Shown here in pieces: positions 1 through 10,243 of a stretch of 64,000 bases of DNA. Made by a program: the position numbers and the translations under genes. The notes below the pieces were generated by a model that was not told the origin of the DNA, searched no databases, and was given only the letters and a program-made list of their open reading frames with translations. This DNA comes from Fistularia commersonii (Eukaryota; Chordata; Actinopteri; Syngnathiformes; Fistulariidae): contig JBBMNZ010000049.1 in assembly GCA_037954325.1 (NCBI GenBank), positions 620,001-684,000 of the forward strand, in the 5' to 3' direction. How positions within the stretch are numbered: the first letter of the stretch is position 1; every line of letters starts with the position of its first letter.

Positions 1-109
1 GATTTCATCAAGCTGGTTTTTGCTGTTGACATATGTTGTTTGGAACATGATTTTGCACAATATATGTCAAATTCAGTGTAATCCAGCTCCAAGTTCGAAA
101 GATATAGCC

Positions 110-126
110 ATTCGTTCAAAAAGTGC
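110..126 (+). other. CENP-B-box-like 17-bp motif (first of many)
   Basis: The 17 bases ATTCGTTCAAAAAGTGC match 7 of the 9 essential positions of the mammalian CENP-B box (NTTCGNNNNANNCGGGN): TTCG, the central A, and two of the last four core bases. Against the full consensus the match is 11 of 17. The motif sits at the same monomer position in most monomers. Plants have no established CENP-B/box system, so function is unproven and the match may be chance. It is listed because it recurs and is among the more conserved stretches. Confidence 0.35.
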
Positions 127-175
127 TTATCTCACCGAGTTGAAGCGTTTTTGATTAGGAGTGGAAATAACTAAT

Positions 176-351
176 GAATTTCATCAAGCTGGTTTCTGCT
201 GGTGATATATGTTGTTTAGAACATGATTTTGCACAATATATGTCAAATTCAGTGTAATCCCATCACATGTTCAAAAGATATAGCCATTCGTTCAAAAAGT
301 GTTTATCTTATCGGGTTGAAGCGTTTTTGATTAAGAGTGGAAATAACTAAT
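176..351 (+). repeat. Representative monomer, common CATCAAG type
   Basis: A 176-bp monomer of the most frequent type, starting at GAATTTCATCAAGCTGG. This one carries the AATCCCATCAC version of the variable middle block (about monomer positions 83-100), where other monomers have AATCCAGCTACAAG, AATCCAGCGACAAG, AATCCCTTCACAAG or AACCCAGCTACAGG. It also has GGTGATATATG where the consensus has GTTGAAATATG. It can serve as the reference phase for the array. Confidence 0.9.
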
Positions 352-1055
352 GAATTTCACCAAGCTGGTTTCTGCTGTTCAAATATGTTGTTCAGTACAT
401 GATTCTGCACAATATATGTCAAATTCAGTGTAATCCAGCCACAAGTTCAAAAAATATACCCATTCGTTCAGAAAGTCCTTCTCTCACCGAGTTGAAGCGT
501 TTTTGATTAGGAGTGGAAGTAACTCATGGATTTCATCAAGCTGGTTTTTGACGTTGAAATATGTTGTTTAGAACATGATTCTGCACAATTAATGTCAAAT
601 TCAGTGTAATCCAGTTACAACTTCAAAAGATATAGCCATTCGTTCAAAAAGTGCTTATCTCACCGAGTTGAAACGTTTTTTATTAGGAGTGGAAATAACT
701 AATGAATTTTCATCAGGTTGGTTTCTACTGTTGAAATATGTTGATTAGCACATTATTCTGCACAATATATGTCAACTTCAGTGTAATCCCATCACAGGTT
801 CAAAAGATATAGCCATTCGATCAAAAAGTGTATATCTTATCGGATTGAAGCGTTTTTAATTAGGAACGGAAATAACTAATGAATTTCATCAAGCCGCTTT
901 ATGCTGTTGAAATGTGTTGTTTAGGGCATAATTCTGCAAATATATTTCAAATTCAGTGTAATCCAGCTACAAGATCAAAAGATATAGCCATTCGTTGAAA
1001 AACTGCTTATCTCACCGAGTTGAAGCTTTTTTGATTTGGATTGGAAATAACTAAT

Positions 1056-2804
1056 GAATTCCATCAAGCTGGTTTCTGCTGTTGAAATATGTTTTTTAGG
1101 ATATGATTCTGCACAATATATGTCAAATTTAGTTTAATCACATAACAGGTTCAAAAGATATAGCCATTCGTTCAAAAACTGCTTATCTTATCGGGTTGAA
1201 GCGTTTTTGATTCGGAGTGGAAATAACTGATGGATTTCGTCAAGCTGGTTTCTGCTGTTGAAATATGTTGTTTAGGACAAGATTCTGCACAATATATGTC
1301 AAATTCAGTGAAATCCCATCACAGGTTCAAAAAATATATTCATTCGTTCAAAAATTGCTTATCTCACCAAGTTGAAGAGTTTTTGATTAGTATTGGAAAT
1401 AACTAATGAATTTCATCAAGCTGGTTTCTGCTCTTGAAATTTGTTGTTTAGGACATGATTCTGGACAATATATGTCAAATTAAGTGTAATCCCTTCAAAA
1501 GTTCAAAAGATATATTCATTCGTTCAAAAAGTACTTATCTCACCGGGTTGAAGCATTTTTGATTAGGAGTGGAAATAACTTTTGAATTTCATCAAGCTGG
1601 TTTCTGCTGTTGAAATATGTTGTTTAGGACATGATTCTGCACAATATATGTCAAATTTAGTGAAATCCCATTACAGGTTCAAAGGATATAGCCATTCGTC
1701 CAAAAAGTACTTATGTCACCAAGTTGAAGAATTTTTGATTAGTATTGGAAATAACCAATGAATTACGTCAAGCTGGTTTCTGCTGTTGAAATATGTTGTT
1801 AGGTCAAGATTCTGCACAATATATGTCATATCCATCAAAAGTCCAAAAGATATAGCCATTCGTTCAAAAAGTGCTTAACTCACCGAGTTGAGACGTTTCT
1901 GATTAGGAGTGGAAATAACTGATGGATTTTCGTCAAGCTGGTTTCTGCTGTTGAAATATGTTGTTTAGGACATGATTCTGCAAAACACATGTCAAATTCA
2001 GTGTAATCCAGCGATAAGATCAAAAGATATAGCCATTCGTCATAAAAGTGCTTATCTCACCGAGTTGAAGCGTTTTTGATTCGGAGTGGAAATAACTAAT
2101 GAATTTCATCAAGCAGGTTTCTGCTGTTGAAATATGTTGTTTAGGACAAGATTCTGCACAATATATGTCAAATTCAGTGAAATCCCATCACAGGTTCAAA
2201 AAATATATTCATTCGTTCAAAAATTGCTTATCTCACCAAGTTGAAGAGTTTTTGATTAGTAATGGAAATAACTAATGAATTTCATCAAGCTGGTTTCTGC
2301 TCTTGAAATTTGCTGTTTAGGACATGATTCTAGACAATATATGTCAAATTAAGTGTAATCCTTTCACAAGTTCAAAAGATATAGCCATTCGTTCAAAAAG
2401 TACTTATCTCACCGGGTTGAAGCATTTTTGATTAGGAGTGGAAATAACTTTTGAATTTCATCAAGCTGGTTTCTGCTGTTGAAATATGTTGTTTAGGACA
2501 TGATTCTGCACAATATATGTCAAATTCAGTGTAATTCCTTCACAAGTTCAAAAGATATAGTCATTCGTTCAAAAAGTGCTTAACTCACCGAGTTGAAGCG
2601 TTTTTGATTAGGAGTGGAAATAACTGATGAATTTCATCAAGCTGGTTTCTGCTGTTGAAATATGTTGTTTAGAACATGTTTTTGCACAATATATGTCAAA
2701 TTCAGTGTAATCCCTTCATAGGTTCAAAAGATATCGCCAGTCGTTCCAAAAGAACTTATCTCACCGAGTTGAAGCGTTTTTGATTAGGAGTGGAAATAAC
2801 TAAT
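1056..2804 (+). repeat. Long-form-specific monomer block
   Basis: About ten monomers lie between the copy-start block (1-1055) and the CTACAAG monomers, where short copies I-III have only one. The block includes monomers with CTGCTCTTGAAATTTG and TCTGGACAATATATG. Several of these recur at 2290 and 4050, so it looks like a local duplication. A matching block with one monomer fewer opens copy V at 39885. This is an insertion in the long form or a deletion in the short form. Confidence 0.7.
1760..1923 (+). repeat. Shortened monomer (164 bp)
   Basis: A monomer shortened by internal loss. After ATATGTCA the sequence goes straight to TATCCATCAAAAGTCC, missing most of the AATTCAGTGTAATCC stretch. 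The start is also variant (GAATTACGTC). The same shortened monomer, also 164 bp, is at 40412-40575, so the deletion predates the duplication that produced copies 0 and V. Confidence 0.8.
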
Positions 2805-2979
2805 GAATTTCTACAAGCTGGTTTCTGCTATTGAAATATGTTGTTTAGGACATGATTTTGCACAATATATGTCAAATTCAGTGTAATTCCTTCACAAGTT
2901 CAAAAGATATAGCCATTCGTTCCAAAGGTATTATCTCACCGAGTTGAAGCGTTTTTGATTAGGAGTGGAAATAACTTTT
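2805..2979 (+). repeat. Representative monomer, CTACAAGCTGG type
   Basis: A monomer of about 175 bp with TTTCTACAAGCTGG at the start instead of TTTCATCAAGCTGG. The class is restricted to one part of the higher-order unit (2805-3330 in copy 0; near 11299, 11474 and 11825 in copy I; 26765 onward in copy III; 41455 and 41810 in copy V). It aligns the long and short forms of the unit. Confidence 0.8.
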
Positions 2980-4914
2980 GAATTTCATCAAGCTGGTTTC
3001 TGTTGTTGAAATATGTTGTTTAGTACATGTTTCTGCACAATATATGTCAAATTCAGTGTAATCCCTTCATAGGTTCAAAAGATATCGCCAGTCGTTCCAA
3101 AAGAACTTATCTCACCGAGTTGAAGCGTTTTTGATTAGGAGTGAAATAACTAATGAATTTCTACAAGCTGGTTTCTGCTGTTGAAATATGTTGTTTAGGA
3201 CATGATTCTGCACAATATATGTCAAATTCAGTGTAATCCCATCACAAGTTCAAAATATATAGCCATTTGTTCAAAAAGTACTTATCTCACCGAGTTGAAG
3301 CGTTTTTGATTAGGAGTGGAAATAACTTTTGATTTTCATCAAGCTGGTTTCTGCTGTTGAAATATGTTGTTTTGAACATGTTTCTGCACAATATATGTCA
3401 AATTCAGTGTAATCCCTTCATATGTTCAAAAGATATCGCCAGTCGTTCCAAAAGAACTTATCTCACCGAGGTGAGGCGTTTTTGATTCGGAGTGGAAATA
3501 ACCAATGAATTTCATCAAGCTGGTTTCTGCTGTTGAAATATGTTTTTTAGGATATGATTCTGCACAATATATGTCAAATTCAGTGAAATCCCATCACAGC
3601 TTCAAAAAATATATTCATTCGTTCAAAAATTGCTTATCTTATCGGGTTGAAGCGTTTTTGATTAGGAGTGGAAATAACTGATGGATTTCGTCAAGCTGGT
3701 TTCTGCTGTTGAAATATGTTGTTTAGGACATTATTCTGCAAAACACATGTCAAATTCAGTTTAATCCAGCGATAAGATCAAAAGATATAACCATTCGTCA
3801 TAAAAGTGCTTATCTCACCGAGTTGAAGCGTTTTTGATTCGGAATGGAAATAACTAATGAATTTCATCAAGCAGGTTTCTGCTGTTGAAATATGTTGTTT
3901 AGGACAAGATTCTGCACAATATATGTCAAATTCAGTGAAATCCCATCACAGGTTCAAAAAATATATTCATTCGTTCAAAAATTGCTTATCTCACCAAGTT
4001 GAAGAGTTTTTGATTAGTAATAGAAATAACTAATGAATTTCATCAAGCTGGTTTCTGCTCTTGAAATTTGTTGTTTAGGACATGATTCTGGACAATATAT
4101 GTCAAATTAAGTGTAATCCCTTCACAAGTTCAAAAGATATAGCCATTCGTTCAAAAAGTACTTATCTCACCGGGTTGAAGCATTTTTGATTAGGAGTGGA
4201 AATAACTTTTTAATTTCATCAAGCTGGTTTCTGCTGTTGAAATATGTTTTTTAGGACATGATTCTGCACAATATATGTCAAATTCAGTGTAATTCCTTCA
4301 CAAGTTCAAAAGATATAGCCATTCGTTCAAAAAGTGCTTATCTCACCGAGTTGAAGCGTTTTTGATTAGGAGTGGAAATAACTTTTGAATTTCATCAAGC
4401 TGGTTTCTGCTGTTGAAATATGTTGTTTAGAACATGTTTCTGCACAATATATGTCAAATTCAGTGTAATCCCTTCACAAGTTCAAAAGATATAGCCATTT
4501 GTTCAAAAAGTGCTTATCTCACCGAGTTAAAGCGTTTTTGATTAGGAGTGGAAATAACTAATGAATTTCAACAAGTTGGTTTTTGCTGTTGATATATGTT
4601 TTTTAGGACATGATTCTGCACAATATATATGAAATTCAGTGTAATCCAGCTACAAGATCAAAAGATATGGCCAAAAGGTCAAAAACTGCTTATCTTATCG
4701 AGTTTAATCCTTTTTGAGTTGGAGTGGAAATAACTCATGAATTTCATCATGCTGGTTTCTGCTGTTGAAATATGTTGTTTAGGACTTGATTCTGCACAAT
4801 ATATGTCAAATTCAGTGTAATCCCATCACCGGTTCATAACATGTAGCCATTCGTTCAAAAAGTGCTTATCACACCTAGTTGAAGCGTTTTTGATTAAGAG
4901 AGGAAATAACTATT

Positions 4915-5090
4915 GAAATTCACCAAGCCTGTTTCTGCTGGTGATAGATGTTGTATAGAACATGATTCTGTCCAATATATGTCAAATTCAGTGTAATCCA
5001 GCGACAAGATCAAAAGATATAGCCATTCGTGCAAAAACTGCTAATCTCACAGAGTTGAAGCGTTTTTGAGTTGGAGTGGAAATAACTAAT
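4915..5090 (+). repeat. Representative monomer, CACCAAGCC / TGATAGATG type
   Basis: A 176-bp monomer of a distinct variant class. It has GAAATTCACCAAGCCTG at the start and TGATAGATGTTGTATAG where the common type has TGAAATATGTTGTTTAG. It is usually preceded by TTAAGAGAGG instead of TTAGGAGTGG. The class recurs at fixed places in the higher-order copies, for example near 13240, 19915, 28700, 35960 and 43744, so it is a useful phase marker. Confidence 0.85.
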
Positions 5091-6836
5091 GAATTTCAAT
5101 ATGCTGGTTTTTGCTGTTGATATATGTTGTTTAGGACTTGATTCTGCACAATATATGTCAAATTCAGTGTAATCCAGCTATAAGTTAAAAAGATATCGCC
5201 ATAAGGTCAAAAAGTGCTTATCTCACTGATTTGAAGCGTTTTTGATTTTGAGTGGAAATGACTAATGAATTTCATCAAGCTGGTTTCTGTTGTTGAAATA
5301 TGTTTTTTAGGACATGAATCTGCACAATATGTCAAATTCAGTGTAATCCAGCTACAAGTTCAAAAGATATAGCCATAAGGTCAACAACTGCTTATCTTAT
5401 CGAGTTAAATCGTTTTAGAGTTGGACTGGAAATAACTCATGAATTTCATCAAGCTGGTTTCTGCTGGATATATGTTGTTTAGAACATGATTCTGCACAAT
5501 ATATGTCAAATTCAGTGTAATCCCATCACAGGTTCAAAAGATAAAGCCATTCGTTCAAAAAGTGTTTATCTTATCGGGTTGAAGCGTTTTTGAGTTGGAG
5601 TGGAAATAACTAATAAATTTATTCATGCTGGTTTCTGCTGTTGATATATGTTGTTAAGGACATGATTCTGCACAATATATGACAAATTCAGTGTAATCCC
5701 GCGACAAGATCAAAATATATAGCCAATTCATGCAAAAAGTGCTGATCTCACGGAGTTGAAGCGTTTTTGATTAAGAGAGGAAATAACTAATGAATTTCAC
5801 CAAGCCTGTTTCTGCTGTTGATAGATTTTGTATAGGACATGATTCTGCACAATATATGTCAAATTCAGTGTAATCCAGCGACAAGATCAAAAGATATAAC
5901 CATTTGTTCAAAAAGTGCTTATCTCACCGAGTTAACGCGTTTTTGATTAAGAGAGGAAATAACTATTGAATTTCACCAAGCCTTTTTCTGCTATTGATAG
6001 ATGTTGTATAGGACATGATTCTGCACAATATATGTCAAATTCAGTGTAATCCAGCGACAAGATCAAAAGATATAGCCATTCGTTCAAAAACTGCTTATCT
6101 CACCGAGTTGAAGCGTTTATGAGTTGGAGTGGAAATTACTAATGAATTACAATATGCTGTTTTTTTGCTGTTGATATGTGTTGTTTAGGACATGATTCTG
6201 CACTATATATGTCGAATTCAGTGTAATCCAGCTATAAATTCAAAAGATATAGCCATAAGATCAAAAAGTGCTTATCTCTCTGAGTTGAAGCGTTTTTGAT
6301 GAGGAGTGGAAATAACAAATGAATTTCATCAAGCTGGTTTCTGCTGTTGAAATATGTTGTTTAGGACATGATTCTACACAACATATGTCAAATTCAGTGC
6401 AATCCAGCGTCAAGATCAAAAGATATAGCCTTAAGTTCAAAAAGTGCTTATCTTACCGAGTAAAATCATTTTTGAGTTGGAGTGGAAATAACTGATGAAT
6501 TTCAATATGCTGGTTTTTGCTGTTGATATATGTTGTTTAGGACATGATTCTGCACAATATATGTCAAATTCAGTATAATCCAGCGACAAGATCAAAAGAT
6601 ATAGCCATTCGTTCAAAAACTGCTTATCTCAACGAGTTGAAGCGTTTTGAGTTGGAGTGGAATTAAATGGTGAATTTCAATATGCTGGTTTTTGCTGTTG
6701 ATATATGCTGTTTAGGACATGATTTTGTACAATATATGTCAAATTCAGTGTGATCCCATCACAGGTTCAAAAGATATAGCCATTCGTTCAAAAAGTCTTC
6801 ATCTCACTGAGTTGAAGCGTTTTTGATTAGGAGTGG

Positions 6837-6848
6837 AAAAAAAAAAAA
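6837..6848 (+). repeat. Poly-A tract (12 A) in marker monomer, copy 0
   Basis: GTGG is followed by 12 A and then GAATTTCATTAAG, where the normal boundary reads GTGGAAATAACTAATGAATTT. The tract replaces the ATAACTAAT stretch at a monomer boundary without moving the phase much. Confidence 0.9.
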
Positions 6849-7199
6849 GAATTTCATTAAGCTGGTTTCTGCTGTGGAAATATGTTGTTTCGGACATGAT
6901 TCTGCACAAAATATGTCAAATTCAGTGTAATCCAGGTACAAATTCAAAAGATATAGCCATTCGTTCAAAAAGTTCTTATATCACTGACTTGAAGCGTTTT
7001 TGACTAGTAGTGGAAATAACTAATGAATTTCATCAAGCCGTTTTCTGCTGTGAAATATCTTGTTTAGAACATGATTCTGCACAATATATGTCAAATTCAG
7101 TGTAACCCAGCTTCAAGATCAAAATATATAGCCATTCGTTAAAAAAGTGCTTTTCTCACCGAGTTGAAGCGTTATTGATTAGGAGTGGCATTAACTAAT

Positions 7200-7779
7200 G
7201 AATTTCATTAATCTGGTTTCTGCTGTTGAAATATGTTGTTTGGGACAATATTCTGCAAAAAAAATGTCAAATTCAGTGTAATTCAGCGACAAAATCAAAA
7301 GATATAGCCATTCGTTCAAAAAGTGTTTATCTTATCGGGTTGAAATATGTTGTTTAGGACAAGATTTTGTACAATTTATGTAAAATTCAGTGCAATCCAG
7401 GTACATTTTCAAAAGATATAGCCATTCGTTCAAAAAGTGCTTATCTCACCGAGTTGAAGCGTTTTTGATTAGGAATGGAAATAACTAATGAATTTCATTA
7501 ATCTGGTTTCTGTTGTTGAAATATGTTGTTTAGGACATGATTCTGCATAAAATATGTCAAATTCAGTGTAATTCAGCGACAAAATCAAAAGATATAGCCA
7601 TTCGTTCAAAAAGTGTTTATCTTATCGGGTTGAAATATGTTGTTTAGGACAAGATTTTCTACAATTTATGTCAAATTCAGTGTAATCCAGGTACATTTTC
7701 AAAAGATATACCCATTCGTTAAAAAAGTGCTTTTCTCACCGAGTTGAAGCGTTATTGATTAGGAGTGGAAATAACTAAT
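7200..7779 (+). repeat. Two 290-bp dimers with truncated 114-bp monomer, copy 0
   Basis: Monomer starts fall at 7200, 7490 and 7780, a period of 290 rather than 176. In each unit a full monomer is fused to a truncated one: TATCGGGTTGAA runs directly into ATATGTTGTTTAGG (first junction at about 7339-7344). The two GTTGAA sites of the monomer lie 62 bp apart across the boundary, and 176+176-62 gives the observed 290 bp. This fits a microhomology-mediated or unequal-exchange deletion at GTTGAA, followed by amplification of the dimer. Confidence 0.9.
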
Positions 7780-7955
7780 GAATTTCATTAATCTGGTTTC
7801 TGCTGTTGAAATATGTTTTATAAGACATGATTCTGCACAATATATGTCAAATTCAGTCTAATCCAGCGAAAAGATCAAAAGATATAGCCATTCGTTCAAA
7901 AACTGCTTATCTCACCGAGTTGAAGCGTTTTTTAGTTGGAGTGGAAATAACTAAT

Positions 7956-8131
7956 GAATTTCAATATGCTGGTTTTTGCTGTTGATATATGTTGTTTAGG
8001 ACATGATTTTGCACAATATATGTCAAATTTAGTGTAATCACATCACTTGTTCAAAAGATATAGCCATTCGTTCAAAAAGTGCGTATCTTATCGGGTTGAA
8101 GCGTTTTTGATTAAGAGTGAAAATAACTAAT
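7956..8131 (+). repeat. Representative monomer, CAATATGCTGG type
   Basis: A 176-bp monomer in which the usual CATCAAGCTGGTTTCTG is replaced by CAATATGCTGGTTTTTG, followed by TGATATATG instead of TGAAATATG. It is normally preceded by a GAGTTGGAGTGG or TTAGTTGGAGTGG end on the upstream monomer, so the boundary is diagnostic on both sides. The class recurs many times, always in equivalent positions of the higher-order copies. Confidence 0.85.
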
Positions 8132-8834
8132 GAATTTCATCAAGCTGGTTTCTACTTTTGAAATATGTTGTTTAGGACATGATTCTGCAATATATATGTC
8201 AAATTCAGTGAAACCCAGCTACAGGATCAAAATATATAGCCATTCGTTCAGAAAGTGCTTCTCTCACCGAGTTAGGCGTTTTTTATTAGGAATGGAAATA
8301 ACTAATGAATTTCATCAAGCTGGTTTCTCCTGTTGAAATATGTTGTTTTGAAAATGATTCTGCACAATTAATGTCAAATTCAGTGTAATCCAGCTACAAG
8401 TTCAAAAGATATCGCCATTCGTTAAAAAAGTGCTTATCTCACCGAGTTGAAGCGTTTTTTATTAGGGATGGAAATAACTAATGAATTTCATCAAGCTGGT
8501 TTCTCCTGTTGAAATATGTTCTTTAGAAAATGATTCTGCACAATATATGTCAACTTCAGTGTTATCCAGCTACAAGTTAAAAAGATATATCTATCAGGTC
8601 AAAAACTGCTTATCTTATCAAGTTAAAATGTTTTTAAGTTGGAGTGGAAATAACTAATGAATTTCATCAAGCTGGTTTCTGCTGTTGATATATCTTGTCT
8701 AGGACATGATTCTGCACGATATATGTCAATTTCAGTGTAATCCCATCACATGTTAAAAACATATAGCCATTCATTCAAAAAGTCTTCATCTCACCGAGTT
8801 GAAGCGTTTTTGATTAGGAGTGAAAATAACTCAT

Positions 8835-9010
8835 GAATTTCATCGAGCTGGTTTCTACTGTTGAAATATGTTGTTTAGGACATGATTCTGCAATATATAT
8901 GTCAAATTCAGTGTAACCCAGCTACAGGATCAAAATTTATAGCCATTCGTTCAAAAAGTGCTTTTCTCACCGAGTTGAAGCGTTTTTGATTAGGAGTGGA
9001 AATAACTAAT
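8835..9010 (+). repeat. Representative monomer, GCAATATATATGTC / AACCCAGC type
   Basis: A 176-bp monomer in which TGCACAATATATGTC has become TGCAATATATATGTC, linked to the AACCCAGCTACAGGATC middle block. The two differences travel together in almost every copy, for example near 16571, 25357, 33677, 49245 and 61020, and so define a variant class. In this member the start is CATCGAGCTGG. Confidence 0.85.
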
Positions 9011-10243
9011 GAATTTCATCAAGCTTGTTTCTGCCGTTGAAATATCTTGTTTAGGACATGATTCTGCACAATATATGTCAAATTCAGTGGGATCCCATGA
9101 CAGGTTAAAAAGATATAGCCCTTGGTTCAAAAAGGACTTATCTCACCGAGTTGAAGCGTTTTTGATTAGGATTGGAAACAACTAATGGATTTCATCAAAC
9201 TGGTTTCTGCTGTTGAAATATGTTGTTTAGGACATGATTTTGCACTAAATATTTCAAATTCAGTGTAATCCAGCGACAAGATCAAAAGATATAGCCATTC
9301 GTGCAAAAAGTGCTTATCTCACGGAGTTGAAGCGTTTTTGATTTGGAGTGGAAATAACTAATGAATTCCATCAAGCTGGTTTCTGCTGTTGATATATGTT
9401 GTTTAGGACATGATTCTGAACAATATATGTCAAATTCAGTGTGATCCCATCACATGTTGAAAAGATATAGCCATTCGTTCAAAGAGTGCTTATCTTACCG
9501 AGTTGAAGCGTTTTTTAGTTGGAGTGGAAATAACTAATGAATTTCAATATGCTGGTTTTTGTTGTTGATATATGTGGTTTAGGACATGATTCTACACAAT
9601 ATATGTCAAATTCAGTGTAATCCAGCAACAAGTTCAAAATATATAGCCATAAGGTCAAAAAGAAATTATCTTACCGAGTTAAATCGCTTTTGATTAGGAG
9701 TGGAAATAACTCATGAATTTCATCAAGCAGGTGTCTGCTGGTGATTTTTGTTTTTTAGAACATGATTCTGCAAAATACATGTCAAATTCAGTGTAATCCC
9801 ATCACATGTTCAAAAGATATAGCCATTCGTTCAAAAAGTGTTTATCTTATCGGGTTGAGGAGTTTTTGATTAAGAGTGGAAATAACTAATGAATTTCACC
9901 AAGCTGGTTTCTGCTGTTCAAATATGTTGTTCAGTACATGATTCTGCACAATATATGTCAAATTCAGTGTAATCCAGCGACAAGTTCAAAAGATATAGCC
10001 ATTCGTTCAAAAAGTGCTTCTCTCACCGAGTTGAAGCGTTTTTTATTAGGAGTGGAAATGACTAATGGATTTCATCAAGCTGGTTTCTACTGTTGAAATA
10101 TGTTGATTAGGACATGATTCTGCAATATATATGTCAAATTCAGTGTAACCCAGCTACAGGATCAAAATATATAGCCATTCGTTCATAAAGTGCTTTTCTC
10201 ACCGAGTTGAACTATTTTTGATTTGGAGTGGAAATAACTAATG

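Larger units (their letters stand above)
1..10243 (+). repeat. Higher-order copy 0 (long form, ~58 monomers)
   Basis: This copy starts with the marker monomer carrying TGTTGACATATGTTGTTTGG and ends where that marker recurs at 10244, a length of 10243 bp. It is the long form of the higher-order unit. Relative to short copy II it has about nine extra monomers at 1056-2804, two more near 4210-4600, and one more near 6980-7170. It lacks two monomers just before 10243 and has two rather than three 290-bp dimers. These differences add up to the observed 1457-bp length difference. It corresponds to 39885-49597 (copy V) at an offset of 38.6-39.4 kb. Its left end may be cut by the window, because position 1 falls exactly at the marker phase. 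Confidence 0.8.

Noticed and set aside
88..103. RNA polymerase III B-box-like CAAGTTCGAAAGAT
   Set aside because: It matches GGTTCGANNCC only in its centre. The consensus monomer has TTCAAAAG instead, and no A box is present at a suitable distance.
160..178. AGGAGTGG followed by ATGAATTTC looks like a ribosome binding site and start codon
   Set aside because: It recurs in nearly every monomer in rotating frames, with stops soon after. The array is eukaryotic satellite, so the resemblance is fortuitous.
6837..6848. Poly-A tract as the tail of a retroposon insertion
   Set aside because: There is no inserted sequence upstream and no target-site duplication. The monomer phase is kept on both sides, and the tract simply replaces a boundary segment.
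8130..8336. 68-codon open frame, present identically at 23244-23450 and 47131-47337
   Set aside because: It is satellite sequence spanning a monomer boundary. It opens only because a 2-base deletion (GAGTTAGGCG) shifts the frame past a stop. The threefold identity reflects copying of the higher-order unit, not coding constraint, and the frame rotates in each monomer.
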